Shown here one piece after another: positions 1 to 9,755 of a stretch of 64,000 bases of DNA. The DNA is from Barthelona sp. PAP020. Its lineage: Eukaryota; Metamonada: BaSk clade. Location of the stretch: the NCBI GenBank assembly GCA_040182905.1, contig JARQWU010000010.1, positions 1 through 64,000 of the forward strand, given 5' to 3'. The notes below the pieces were generated by a model. That model had not been told where the DNA came from, did no database searches, and worked only from the letters and a program-made list of their open reading frames with translations. A program made the position numbers and the translations under genes. The first letter of the stretch is position 1; every line of letters begins with the position of its first letter.

Positions 1-19
1 GATTTTATTCACTTATTTT

Positions 20-877
20 ATGGATTGGCCATTACCAACCAAAGATTTAACGTCGATATATATTCAATTTCGTCATCAAATCCAATTGGATCGGAAGAGC
101 AACACGATTGAAGATGCACTTTTGTCTGGAGATGAGGAGGATCCTGGGTTAGTATTGAATTCACAACCGTACTGGATGCGTCTGAGCGAGGATGTGGAGG
201 AAAACATTCAGTCGTTGAATGTGTTGATTTCCAATTTATCAAAGTTGTATGATTCTAAATTAAAAGGGTACTTTGATGAAGATACTGATTTGGAGCAAAG
301 CATTGAAACGCTGACCAGAAAGATATCCACTGATATCAGCGTGATTAGAACCAGAATTTCTGATATTATCAAGGGATCTGTGTCTGAAAATGACCGAAAA
401 GCAAGGGAAAACATGCAAAGATCGTTAAGCATGAAGTTGAAACAGGTGTATGATTTGTTCAAAAAGACACAAAAGGAACATTTGAGTCAAATGAAGAACA
501 TTGAGCTCAAAATTACGGACATGAACAAAATAGATGATGCGTTTGATTTTGGATTGACAGAGGGTCAACTTAGTCAGGTTCAATATGATACGCAGTTGGT
601 CAGACAAAGAAAGGAAGCTATTGCGCGAATTTCAAGATCAGTCAACGAGTTGAGTGTCATGTTACAAGATTTATCAGCTTTAGCGATTGAACAAGGTACG
701 ATGTTGGACCATATTGAAATGCATGTTGAGAACACGTTATCTGATATGAAGCGAACTGGAGATACTTTAGAGAAGGCATCTGCTATTAGTAAAAGTAACA
801 CTGTTACAAAGTTAATGTTTTTGATGGTGGTTATATTCACTGTTGTATTTTTAATATTTTTAGTTATTGTAAATTGA
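20..877 (+). CDS. Syntaxin-16/Tlg2-like Qa-SNARE
   Basis: This encodes a 285-residue tail-anchored SNARE that would act in fusion at the trans-Golgi network and endosomes. The C-terminal half shows a Qa-SNARE motif at about residues 195-255, with the run LSALAIEQGTMLDHIE typical of the syntaxin-16/Tlg2 group; Gln225 is the expected zero-layer glutamine. Residues about 262-284 form one hydrophobic anchor with almost nothing after it. The N-terminal part is helical, as expected for an Habc domain, and begins with a short segment (DLTSIYIQFRH) resembling the start of Tlg2-type syntaxins. The ATG lies 19 bp from the window edge, so an upstream exon cannot be excluded, but the length fits the family. 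Identification rests on motif reading; another endosomal Qa syntaxin is less likely. Confidence 0.85.
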   Translation: MDWPLPTKDLTSIYIQFRHQIQLDRKSNTIEDALLSGDEEDPGLVLNSQPYWMRLSEDVEENIQSLNVLISNLSKLYDSKLKGYFDEDTDLEQSIETLTRKISTDISVIRTRISDIIKGSVSENDRKARENMQRSLSMKLKQVYDLFKKTQKEHLSQMKNIELKITDMNKIDDAFDFGLTEGQLSQVQYDTQLVRQRKEAIARISRSVNELSVMLQDLSALAIEQGTMLDHIEMHVENTLSDMKRTGDTLEKASAISKSNTVTKLMFLMVVIFTVVFLIFLVIVN

Positions 878-993
878 TTTTTGTTTATTTCTGTTTATTT
901 TTTTGGGTTTTGGTGTGTGACCTGTTTCAGCGCCATTGTTCATTTTGAAAAGAAAAATCATTTTTCAATTTTTCTGACGCGTTCTTTTGAAAT

Positions 994-2520
994 ATGGACA
1001 TTCGAACTGCACCGATATCGAAAATAACCACATCTAAACGAGTTAGAAGTGCCAAAACGAATCTACATCAGACCGCAAATAACTTGGGAGTCGACGATGT
1101 TATTTCGAAAAACCTACCCGCGGATCCCGCTGTTCAGCAAGAATACATCAAGAACTTGCAACAACAGGTGTATTTTCTTGAATTGGAAACAGGTCTTTTG
1201 AAGGACAAGATCAATCAAGAGGGTCCCAAAATGAAGAACAGAGCAACAGATACGGGTCCTTCACTTGACCCGAACATGCAGCGTGCTTCTGTGCTGGAGG
1301 ACCACATGATGAATTTGAAGATGAAATATGTGTCCTTGGAGGATGAATACATCGAGAAGATAAATAATCTTGAAAACAATGTTGCAAGCTTGGAGGAGCA
1401 GTTGAGCGTGTCATTGCAAAAGCAGACCTCTTTGGAAAATCGTGTTGATGAAATGAACGAAAACCAACAGTTGCTTGAGGATGAATGGAATATCGAAAAG
1501 AACAACCTGATTGAGGACAAGCTCAATGCGGAGAAAGAAACAAAGAAGATCGAACGTGAGAATTTTGAATTGAATGAGAAGATTGAAAGGCTCAATTCGA
1601 GGATAAAGGCTCTGGTTAATCAACATAAAGAAAATGGCGACATCATATCCCAATTAAGAAAAGATTTAAAGGACTCCCAAGACATGTGCTCAGAACAGAA
1701 GGCAAAGATAGAGCATTTAGAGCTTTCAAAGAGCGAGTGTTTGCTAAAAATAGACAAGCTCGAGGCGCTTGGGTTTTCTGGCAAGCTTGATGAGATTCGT
1801 CAGAATTTTGATCAGAAGCTAAATGAAGTCAAGAGCGAGAAGTTGCAGCTGAATTTGCAGTATGAAAACCTCATCATGCAACATGAGCAACTGAAGAATG
1901 CGAATACAACGCTGAACGACATCAATGAGAATTTGAGAAAAACTATCGCTCAATCCAAGCAAGACGTTGTTGCTGCTCAACTGAAGCAAGAAGAAGCAGA
2001 GCAAAAGCTCGAAGAAAAGCACAAAAAGCTGCTGAGCGTCAGATTGCTGCTTGAGAGTCAAACCGAAGATATAAATATTATTGAGCAAATTCGAAGCGAG
2101 TGTGAATTGCTGAAGCAGGAATACAATAATCAGCTGGAAGACCTACGAATTGAAAAACACAACTTGAGGAAGGAAAGGATTGAACTAGACAATGAAATCG
2201 ACGAACTGACACAAGAAAAGCTCTCTCTGAAACAGTACTTGAGCGAAATCACGGAAGAACTCAACATTAGTCTCATTGATGCCGAACAAAGGTCTCAACA
2301 GTTGTATTCTATCAACGAAGAACTGTTCAAAAAGAAAAATGACTATGCTGAACTTTTAGAGGAGCATACCGATTTACAAGGTTTGTATAATGATGCACAA
2401 AATAAACTTGGCATCGCAAATAAGGTTCTCAAGACTAGATTACACGAATTCAAAACTGTGCATGATTCTTCATTGCAAATGGCTGACACTTTAGGAAATC
2501 TTTTGCAACAACTGCAATAA
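994..2520 (+). CDS. Long coiled-coil protein, unknown function
   Basis: A 508-residue protein that is almost entirely heptad-type coiled coil from about residue 45 to the end, rich in Glu, Lys, Leu and Gln. The first 30 residues are basic and non-helical. A short segment at about residues 50-65 (QQQVYFLELETGLLKDK) looks more conserved in character than the rest and may be the best handle for a profile search. No globular domain, signal peptide or membrane segment is visible. Proteins of this shape are common in centrosomes, basal bodies and flagella, and the window holds other flagellar genes, but assigning it there is only inference. Its base composition is richer in G+C than genes beyond 4.7 kb. 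Confidence 0.75.
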   Translation: MDIRTAPISKITTSKRVRSAKTNLHQTANNLGVDDVISKNLPADPAVQQEYIKNLQQQVYFLELETGLLKDKINQEGPKMKNRATDTGPSLDPNMQRASVLEDHMMNLKMKYVSLEDEYIEKINNLENNVASLEEQLSVSLQKQTSLENRVDEMNENQQLLEDEWNIEKNNLIEDKLNAEKETKKIERENFELNEKIERLNSRIKALVNQHKENGDIISQLRKDLKDSQDMCSEQKAKIEHLELSKSECLLKIDKLEALGFSGKLDEIRQNFDQKLNEVKSEKLQLNLQYENLIMQHEQLKNANTTLNDINENLRKTIAQSKQDVVAAQLKQEEAEQKLEEKHKKLLSVRLLLESQTEDINIIEQIRSECELLKQEYNNQLEDLRIEKHNLRKERIELDNEIDELTQEKLSLKQYLSEITEELNISLIDAEQRSQQLYSINEELFKKKNDYAELLEEHTDLQGLYNDAQNKLGIANKVLKTRLHEFKTVHDSSLQMADTLGNLLQQLQ

Positions 2521-2553
2521 TCAAGTTTTATACTGTAAATGTTTGTGATTAAT

Positions 2554-3369
2554 TTAGATTCTTTGTAAGATGAAGTAACGATTGTCTCGTTCTATTCCGA
2601 CAGAAATCACCTCAAAATCGATTTGGCAGGACTGGCATTTTTCATGTGTGTCGTTTATCAATTTGTTCACTTCTTCTTCTCGGTACAAATGATAAAACCG
2701 CTGATACACAACTGAATTCTTTTCGTTAACTATCTTTCCGTGGTGCTCTTCCTTCATGTGTGAATGTCTTTTATTCAAGTGCCACGCGATGAGAGATTCA
2801 GACGACTCGGGCTCCAGGGGCGTCAAGCTTCCCTTTTTGATCAACTTGTCGCGCTTTTGTTGCTCATACGCCCAAATAACAACCATTATTTTTCCACCAA
2901 TTTTCAGTAATCTGACCATTTCTTTGACACATTCAGCTCTTCGCTCATCAGTGGCCAAATGATGAACCATGGCAACGGATATGCATCCATCAAACATCTC
3001 AGACCTCAATGGCAATTCAAGACAATTGGCAAATATCGGATTCATTCCTCGATTTCTTGCATACCTCAGAAGAGGATAGCATAAATCTACACCGACGAAG
3101 TCCAAGTTTTTGTTGGATGACTTGTACTTTCCATTGCCACAACCAATGTCAGCAATGAGGTCAAAATCGTTGAATTGTTTTAAAAAATTATCAACAACAG
3201 CCCATGTGTTGCCTCTTGTGTCGTTGAAATGTGGTGCTATGACATCGTATACCTTATGAACATATTCCTTCTCGAAACTCTCGGCTTCTTCCTTTGTCAT
3301 GTCTTCGCTTAACGTTGGAACACTCAAATCGCTTGAATCAGGCGCCTTTCGACTGTATGGTGTGGTCAT
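2554..3369 (-). CDS. TRM9/ALKBH8-type tRNA wobble-uridine methyltransferase
   Basis: A 271-residue class I SAM-dependent methyltransferase. Motif I is DIGCGNGKY at residues 74-82, followed by an acidic SAM-ribose loop (FVGVDLCYPLL) and the segment ISVAMVHHLATDERR, which is characteristic of the Trm9/ALKBH8 methyltransferase group. Known members methylate carboxymethyluridine at tRNA position 34 together with Trm112. The middle, with KKGSLTPLEP and a basic HLNKRHSHMKEEH stretch, matches the region where Trm9 proteins carry a lineage-specific insert. No RRM or AlkB domain is fused, so it is the yeast-like stand-alone form. The ATG at 3369 gives a full-length product. It is divergent from RCL1, with 152 bp between start codons. 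Confidence 0.88.
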   Translation of the reverse strand: MTTPYSRKAPDSSDLSVPTLSEDMTKEEAESFEKEYVHKVYDVIAPHFNDTRGNTWAVVDNFLKQFNDFDLIADIGCGNGKYKSSNKNLDFVGVDLCYPLLRYARNRGMNPIFANCLELPLRSEMFDGCISVAMVHHLATDERRAECVKEMVRLLKIGGKIMVVIWAYEQQKRDKLIKKGSLTPLEPESSESLIAWHLNKRHSHMKEEHHGKIVNEKNSVVYQRFYHLYREEEVNKLINDTHEKCQSCQIDFEVISVGIERDNRYFILQRI

Positions 3370-3521
3370 CTGGAGATAAATGAAATGTGTATTTTTATTT
3401 TCAATTTGAGCTCCCTTAGCGACTTATCTGCAAACGAATGTGGTGATCTGAAAAAAGGATAAATGAACATAAACCAAAAGTTCATCGCTTTGATTGAAAC
3501 AAATTTTTACACATTGTTTGG

Positions 3522-4616
3522 ATGTTAACTTTTGATGGAAGCGAGAATTTCCGTTATCGCATACTTTTATCATGTTTGAGTGCAACTCCCATTGCGATAA
3601 CCAACATTCGAGGAGACGTTGAAGATGACGATATATTCGGAGAGCAGGGGTTGAATTCCGCCGAAAAGTGCTTCTTACAATTAATTGAAAAGATCTCAGT
3701 CGGTGCAGTCGTTGAAATTGGCATCACCAGTACCGATTTGAAATTTACACCAGGCACATTGTTTGGTGGTGAATTTGAATTTGAATGTGATCATTTGCAC
3801 AGCATATCGTGGTATTTGGAACCCCTTTTGCTCTTGGGACCATTATCTGAAAAGGGAATCCAATGTTATTTGAAGGGCATCACCCAAACGAACAACAGTG
3901 ATGAGTTGCCCATAGATTTCTTACGTGTTGGCGTTCTTCCCTTGTTGAGAAAATTCGGATTTCGAAGTGGTTTGGACATTACCATAAAGCACAGAGGTTT
4001 CATGCCATTGGGTGGTGGATTAGTCGAGTTTTCGTGTGGAGTAATTTCAGAGGTCACAGCATTTTCCCTGAACGAAGTCACAAAATACAAACGTGCGCGA
4101 GGATTAGCTGTTTCCTGCCGTTGCTCTCCCTCATTCCCCTCAAGAGTCACACAGGGCGCAAGAGATGCATTGGATGGGCTGTTTGACGATGTTTACATTT
4201 ACACCCAATCAATGAAAGGAAAATCAGCCGGTGAATCACCTGGAATATCTTTAACTCTCATTGCTGAGTCAAAGAAGGGAAATCACATCGGAATTGAATG
4301 TCTGGGCACAGCAGGCGAAGGTTGCGAAGAATTAGGTGCACGAACAACTCAGTTATTCTTGGAACATTTGAAGAAAGACAAAAAAGGCTGTTTGGATATC
4401 AAGTGTCAAAGCATGGCGTTGGTTTTGATGAGTTTGGCCGAAGTTCAGTTCCAGACACTCATCGTCGGAAAAAAGTTGTCAAAGGATGCAGTGTCAACAA
4501 TTCGCGCAATAAGAAGCTTCTTCGGTGTCAATTTCACAGTCACAAAAGGCGCAAAATCTATCGAATTGTCTTGCAGAGGCAGCGGTTATCAAAACATGTC
4601 TCGTCGCAGTTTTTAG
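3522..4616 (+). CDS. RCL1: RCL1, RNA 3'-phosphate cyclase-like pre-rRNA processing factor
   Basis: A 364-residue protein aligning by eye along its whole length with Rcl1, the nucleolar cyclase-like protein that works with Bms1 in 18S rRNA maturation. It starts with the family's opening (LTFDGSENFRYRILLSCLS) and contains the GFMPLGGGLVEFSC segment and the C-terminal CQSMALVLMSLAEVQF region followed by TIRAIRSFFGVNF. True cyclases use a catalytic histidine near the C-terminus; here the equivalent region reads CQSMAL, as expected for the non-cyclising Rcl1 group. The start fits: the first ATG lies only a few residues before the conserved core. This is the last gene of the G+C-richer block at the left of the window. 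Confidence 0.9.
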   Translation: MLTFDGSENFRYRILLSCLSATPIAITNIRGDVEDDDIFGEQGLNSAEKCFLQLIEKISVGAVVEIGITSTDLKFTPGTLFGGEFEFECDHLHSISWYLEPLLLLGPLSEKGIQCYLKGITQTNNSDELPIDFLRVGVLPLLRKFGFRSGLDITIKHRGFMPLGGGLVEFSCGVISEVTAFSLNEVTKYKRARGLAVSCRCSPSFPSRVTQGARDALDGLFDDVYIYTQSMKGKSAGESPGISLTLIAESKKGNHIGIECLGTAGEGCEELGARTTQLFLEHLKKDKKGCLDIKCQSMALVLMSLAEVQFQTLIVGKKLSKDAVSTIRAIRSFFGVNFTVTKGAKSIELSCRGSGYQNMSRRSF

Positions 4617-4734
4617 TCTTCTTTTTTACATACACACATATGTTCATAAATTTATTTTCTTCTTTCTGTTGTTATTTCTTGACAAAAAACCTTGAGATGG
4701 AAAATTAATTTCATCTTTTTTTTTGATTATTCAA

Positions 4735-7700
4735 ATGGAATCGATTAAAAACGATTTTGAAATACCTGATAATCCTGAAAAAATAGAAATATCTAATGAT
4801 ATATTTGATAATGATGCAAAATATTTTGTTTCAAAATTACTATCATCAAATGCTTCAGAAACATTAAAACAATTAGCCATACGTTATATTGATTTGTCTG
4901 ATGATAAGATTTTTTCCATTTGTCAACTTTTACCAAAATTAAAAAAATTGGAAACTTTAAGTCTGAGTGGGAATTCAATAGGACCGAAAGGTGGATCAAT
5001 TATTGCGTCGATGTTAAAAACGCCATTACCTTCTTTGACTAGTTTAGATTTGTTTCACAATAGAATTGGTAATGCTGCTACTTTAATATTAAACAATTTA
5101 TACAATTCTAAATTAAGATATTTAGGACTTACTGGTAATACTATTACTGCTAATTGTGCTGTTGATATCAAGAATTATTTGATAGCCCCAGAATGTACTT
5201 TGCTTGAATTATGCTTGGATAAAAACAATTTGGAAGATGAAGGCGCTATTTTTTTAGCACAAGGAATAGCAAATAATGATACTTTGCGCAGATTACAGCT
5301 TGGATCCAATGAAATTACAGATGAAGGGGCAATTGCGATTGCCAATGCCCTTGAAATAAATACCACTTTAAGAGCAATTTCTTTGGGAAATAATAAGTTT
5401 ACTTTTGAAGGTTGTAAAGCAATTATTGAAGCATCTGTTGAGCATCCTGTTTTGTTGACTGTAAATTTGCGTAAGAATATTTTATCCGCTGAAGAGGTTG
5501 ATACCTTGAATAATTTCATTTCAAATGTTCAAAGACCAAGAATAACGATTGAAACTTCAATTCGACCAATTTTGAAGGCAAAAAGAATTTCTTTAGTTGA
5601 TGAAACTACTGATGATAGAATAATATCTCACATGAATGAAAGTCATGAAGCGGAAGTTCATTTTCTCACTCAAATGAAACAAATGAATGCAGATCTTGAA
5701 AATGAAGTTGAAGAATTAATTCCAAAAACAAATTTTACCAATACTTACCATACAAAAACGTCAGTAATAACAACAAATTCTGCTTACAATGATTCTAATT
5801 CCTATCCAGATAAATTTGATTATCCTTACACATTTTCTGATGAATCAAAAGAACCAACGGATTTATTTTATCCTACTAAAACAACAGAAAAAAGAAAATC
5901 TAACATATTACCAAATGTTCCTTTAACTGATTCAACACGTCTTGTAAAGAATAGGTCTGTTGATAAACTTGATGCAAATAATGAATTAAATGATCATGTT
6001 TCTGCTTCTTCACTTTCAGCACTTGAATTTGAAAACACTAGACAATCTCAATCACAAACTGAAGAGTATTTTGAATTATCAGGTTCAATCACACAACAAT
6101 ATTTGCATAATGGTAATGCTGATATTGCTGCTGATTCTTACCATGAAATAAAAGATTCTAACGAGACAACTTCTATTGAGTCTATCGACAGTGAGCTGCA
6201 AAAACTTGTTTTTAAGAATTCTGCTGATTTAGACTCATTCATCAAAGAATTGAATGTTGAAATTGAAAAATTAGAAAAAAAATTATCGGAAAAGATATTA
6301 TTAAGAGACACTTTGATTCAAAAGAATAGCTTTAATGAACAAATTATGGAATCACCGAAATCACCATTTGTTGATTCACCCTATTCTCAAACCTTCATTT
6401 CTATGGAAAATGAATCTTCTTTATCCCCATATCCTTCGAATCTTTCTGTTGATCAAGATTTGAGACTGAATTCTAACAATATTCACCAGAACCAAAATCA
6501 TTATTACAGTGGTGAAATGTCGCCAGTACATCCAATTTCACCAATGAGCATGGAATTACAAAGTAAAAAGTCTACTTCTGGATCATTTGGAAATGAAAAT
6601 CAACAACATCATGAAAAGAAGAAAGATAACTGCAGAAGCAATTCTATATTACATGTAGCAAAAGCAAAATCAATGAGAATGAGATTGGATGCTGAGAAGG
6701 GTCATGTAGATGATGATTTACAAATGGCTGAAAGTGTTGAAGATGTTATTAGTGATGAAACTAATGAATTGAATACTTTATCTTACGATCAAGTTGATAA
6801 CGAAATGACTTCCAGTGGAAAAAAGGTTATTGATACAAAAGAAAACAGTGATAATGATCTTTTCAATGATGACAAGATTACTTTTGCTGAAATGAGTCCT
6901 CAAGTTGATGAAGTATCATTTGAAAGAACAAATAATGAGATTAATACAACTCAAAAATCAACAACATGTGATTCAAATAGTTTAAAACATGATGATAATG
7001 TTCTTAACATGCAAAGTGATGTGAAATCTCCTCTGACTATCAATGATTCCAATCAAACTCAATCTCCTTGTGTTGATGAAAGAAAAGAAATAGAAACCAA
7101 TGTTTCAGCAACTTTTTCACCAAAAGAAACGGTTTCTCCATTTATCGGATCACATATTGATGAAGGAAAAGAAATACGTAAAATACGTTACGCCATTAAG
7201 CATCCTTTGTTATCTGATACAAACAAGATGAAAATCTTTTGTGATTTAGTTTATAAGAATGCAATTACAGAAACAAATGTCAAATATGAACATTTATTTA
7301 TTGATATTTATGAACGTGAAGAAGGTTGGTTCAAATCTAATTCTCAAAAAGAGTTATTGAATCATTTCTCTATTACAAATAAAACAATCATAAATAAAGA
7401 TAATAATGGTAAATACCTTCATCTACACACTTGGGATCCCAAGACCGGTATTAAAAATTCAATATTCGTTTTGTCAACATCCAAGCCAACTGAATATTCT
7501 GAAATTTATGAAAAGATTCAATTGAAGATTGAAGAAATGAACAAAATATTTGCTAAAAAGGAGATTTTTAGTGATGTTTTGATCAAAAAAGATGAAAACC
7601 ATACAAATCATGAAATTGTCAGTGAAGACTCTGTCTCATTGAAAAAAAATATTGAAAGAATAGTAAATTCCCCAAAAAAAGTAAATTCTCCAGTTAAATT

Positions 7701-8625
7701 AGATTATGCTCCTTCAAAAGAAACCGAAAATATTGTGAAAGAAGAAGAGGTAGTAAAGGAAGAAAAAGAAGAAGAAAAAGAAAAGATTAAGGAAAAAGAA
7801 GATGTATTGGAAGAAAAAATTGAATATTTTGACATTGAAAGAGAAGAAGACAAGGAAGTGGAAGATGATAAAGAGGAAGAAGAAGAGGAAGAGGAAGAAG
7901 AAGAACCAGTACAGGAAAATAATGAAATGTGTTTGGAAGACCTTGTTAGAGAGATTCCCGAGGAGAATTTTTGTGTAAATGAAAATGTTGAAAACAACAG
8001 CAACATTATCAAAATATCGGATGATCATAAACCTGTTAACAGATCAAGATTATCTAATTCTTTAATAAATGTTGAAAATGAAACATGTGAAGATGAAGTT
8101 GATGTTCGTCGATTTAAAACAGCTTCAACTATTGGATTGTTGGGAATGAGAATGGCTAAACAATCTTCTGAAAATTTGAAAACTGAAGAATTATCAAAGA
8201 GAAACACTTTTTCGAACCAAAATGAACTATTTGATGAAATGTGGGGAAAAAGTGAACCTTTTGAACATATCAAAATGGAAGAAACATCAATACCAAAAAA
8301 CAACCTTTTAAATTTTAAGGAAGTATCTGTTTCTGATACAATAACACACAACAATACCACACATCATGATCAAGTTGGATTTATTCCATCGAAAACTATC
8401 GCCACCACAAAACCTCTTTCAATTGAACCTCAAAGGAGACAAAAAAGAAAAATTGAGATATATTTGGCCACATTTGACTATTCAAATCCAGACACAAATT
8501 ATTTGAACTTTAAGGAGGGTGACCTACTTCAATGCATTGGTGAAAAGCGTGGCTGGATGATATGTTTGGATCCTATATCAAAGAAGAAAAAACTGGCTCC
8601 TCTGACCTACTTGAAGAAACTGTAA
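4735..8625 (+). CDS. Large LRR protein with coiled coil, acidic tract and C-terminal SH3 domain
   Basis: A 1296-residue protein with four recognisable parts. Residues about 30-280 are ribonuclease-inhibitor-type leucine-rich repeats (LETLSLSGNSIGPKGG, LRRLQLGSNEITDEGA and similar). A long Asn/Ser/Glu-rich low-complexity region follows, with a short coiled coil at about 500-530. Residues about 810-920 form a compact-looking region with aromatic residues (HLHTWDPKTGIKNS) that I do not recognise. A Glu/Lys tract at about 1000-1060 precedes a terminal SH3-like domain at about 1237-1296 (ATFDYSNPDTNYLNFKEGDLLQCI ending APLTYLKKL). The start is the ATG at 4735, 12 bp inside a longer frame, right after a T-rich run. 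A scaffold linking a partner to proline-rich ligands is plausible but not shown. Confidence 0.85.
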   Translation: MESIKNDFEIPDNPEKIEISNDIFDNDAKYFVSKLLSSNASETLKQLAIRYIDLSDDKIFSICQLLPKLKKLETLSLSGNSIGPKGGSIIASMLKTPLPSLTSLDLFHNRIGNAATLILNNLYNSKLRYLGLTGNTITANCAVDIKNYLIAPECTLLELCLDKNNLEDEGAIFLAQGIANNDTLRRLQLGSNEITDEGAIAIANALEINTTLRAISLGNNKFTFEGCKAIIEASVEHPVLLTVNLRKNILSAEEVDTLNNFISNVQRPRITIETSIRPILKAKRISLVDETTDDRIISHMNESHEAEVHFLTQMKQMNADLENEVEELIPKTNFTNTYHTKTSVITTNSAYNDSNSYPDKFDYPYTFSDESKEPTDLFYPTKTTEKRKSNILPNVPLTDSTRLVKNRSVDKLDANNELNDHVSASSLSALEFENTRQSQSQTEEYFELSGSITQQYLHNGNADIAADSYHEIKDSNETTSIESIDSELQKLVFKNSADLDSFIKELNVEIEKLEKKLSEKILLRDTLIQKNSFNEQIMESPKSPFVDSPYSQTFISMENESSLSPYPSNLSVDQDLRLNSNNIHQNQNHYYSGEMSPVHPISPMSMELQSKKSTSGSFGNENQQHHEKKKDNCRSNSILHVAKAKSMRMRLDAEKGHVDDDLQMAESVEDVISDETNELNTLSYDQVDNEMTSSGKKVIDTKENSDNDLFNDDKITFAEMSPQVDEVSFERTNNEINTTQKSTTCDSNSLKHDDNVLNMQSDVKSPLTINDSNQTQSPCVDERKEIETNVSATFSPKETVSPFIGSHIDEGKEIRKIRYAIKHPLLSDTNKMKIFCDLVYKNAITETNVKYEHLFIDIYEREEGWFKSNSQKELLNHFSITNKTIINKDNNGKYLHLHTWDPKTGIKNSIFVLSTSKPTEYSEIYEKIQLKIEEMNKIFAKKEIFSDVLIKKDENHTNHEIVSEDSVSLKKNIERIVNSPKKVNSPVKLDYAPSKETENIVKEEEVVKEEKEEEKEKIKEKEDVLEEKIEYFDIEREEDKEVEDDKEEEEEEEEEEEPVQENNEMCLEDLVREIPEENFCVNENVENNSNIIKISDDHKPVNRSRLSNSLINVENETCEDEVDVRRFKTASTIGLLGMRMAKQSSENLKTEELSKRNTFSNQNELFDEMWGKSEPFEHIKMEETSIPKNNLLNFKEVSVSDTITHNNTTHHDQVGFIPSKTIATTKPLSIEPQRRQKRKIEIYLATFDYSNPDTNYLNFKEGDLLQCIGEKRGWMICLDPISKKKKLAPLTYLKKL
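7738..7908 (+). repeat. GAA/GAG-rich low-complexity tract in coding sequence
   Basis: An imperfect purine-rich repeat (GAA, GAG, AAA, GAT codons) encoding the Glu/Lys/Asp tract of the LRR-SH3 protein. It stays in frame, and the other strand is correspondingly CTT/TTC-rich. Such tracts slip easily, so length may vary between strains. Confidence 0.8.
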
Positions 8626-8816
8626 ATTTTGTTTTTGTTCTTTTCATAATTTTTTAAGAGAATTCATACCTTGTGAAAGAAAATAAAAGAAGATTCTTTT
8701 ATCTTTTGTTCCCCATGAAAATTATTTGAACAGTCTTAATTTTAAATGAAAAAATAAATTACAATAAAAAAACTTTTATCCACAATGCACTTTCAACATT
8801 CAAAAATTCAATAAAT

Positions 8817-9755
8817 TCATCTCAAATGTTCAAACAATACAGTAGATAAATATCTTTCTGCATTTGAAGCACAAATAACAACAATCGTTTTTCCAGCCAT
8901 ATTGTCCCTTTTAGCAAGTTCTATCGCTCCCTTTATAGTTGATCCTGATGAGATACCAACAACCATTCCAGTTGTAACACCACATAATCTGGACATATCA
9001 ATTGCATCTTGACTTTTTACTTTGATAATTTCATCAACAACACTTGAGTCATAATTTTCAGGAATAAAACCAGCTCCAATTCCTTGAATCAAATGTTTAC
9101 CTGCAGGTTCTCCAGATAAAACAGCACTTTCAGCAGGCTCAATTCCAATAATTTGAATGCTTGAATCATGCTTCTTCAACTCTTTTCCAACTCCAGAAAT
9201 AGTACCTCCAGTTCCTACACCTGCAACAAAGTAGTCAATTTCTCCATCAGTATCAGCATAAACTTCTCGGGCAGTTTGAATATGAGCTAAAGGATTTGCA
9301 GGATTGGAAAATTGTTGGGTCAAAAATCCATTATTTGTCCTTGCATATTCTTGAGCAACCTCTACTGCCCCAGCCATACCTTTTGTTGCTGGTGTCAATA
9401 TTAATTCTGCTCCATAATATTTCATCAATAATTTTCTTTCCTCAGACATATTTTCTGGCATCACAATTACAACAGGATGTTTAAGTGCACTTCCAACCAT
9501 ACAAAGCCCTATTCCTGTGTTCCCTGAAGTTGCTTCAACAATAGTTTGACCATCCAACAAACTGCCATCTTTTCTAGCTTCTTGTATCATTTTTAAAGCG
9601 ATTCTGTCTTTGACAGAAAAACCAGGATTGAGATACTCAAGTTTTAACAATATTTTAGCTTGAAGATCAAACATTTTTTCTAAACCTTCAGCTCTAACTA
9701 AAGGAGTATTACCAATCAATTCGGTAATATTATTATACACTTTTCCATGACTCAT
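8817..9755 (-). CDS. cysK: Cysteine synthase (O-acetylserine sulfhydrylase), CysK type
   Basis: A 312-residue PLP enzyme of fold type II that makes cysteine from O-acetylserine and sulfide. Visible signatures are the PLP-lysine motif NPGFSVKDRIA with Lys49, the substrate loop EATSGNTGIGL, the phosphate-binding GVGTGGTISG and a terminal AERYLST. It has no N-terminal extension, so it is probably cytosolic, and no CBS domains or haem-binding part, so it is not a cystathionine beta-synthase. The true start is the ATG at 9755, because the two codons before it begin with GTG. Stand-alone CysK of this kind is common in bacteria and in anaerobic protists such as Trichomonas and Entamoeba, where it is regarded as bacterial in origin. 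Confidence 0.93.
   Translation of the reverse strand: MSHGKVYNNITELIGNTPLVRAEGLEKMFDLQAKILLKLEYLNPGFSVKDRIALKMIQEARKDGSLLDGQTIVEATSGNTGIGLCMVGSALKHPVVIVMPENMSEERKLLMKYYGAELILTPATKGMAGAVEVAQEYARTNNGFLTQQFSNPANPLAHIQTAREVYADTDGEIDYFVAGVGTGGTISGVGKELKKHDSSIQIIGIEPAESAVLSGEPAGKHLIQGIGAGFIPENYDSSVVDEIIKVKSQDAIDMSRLCGVTTGMVVGISSGSTIKGAIELAKRDNMAGKTIVVICASNAERYLSTVLFEHLR

Noticed and set aside
4298-4708. Overlapping basic frame at the 3' end of RCL1
   Set aside because: It overlaps the conserved C-terminal half of RCL1 in another frame and shows no domain.
7704-8028. Minus-strand Ser- and Phe-rich open frames opposite the LRR-SH3 gene
   Set aside because: They mirror the GAA-rich tract on the other strand and have single-residue-biased composition.
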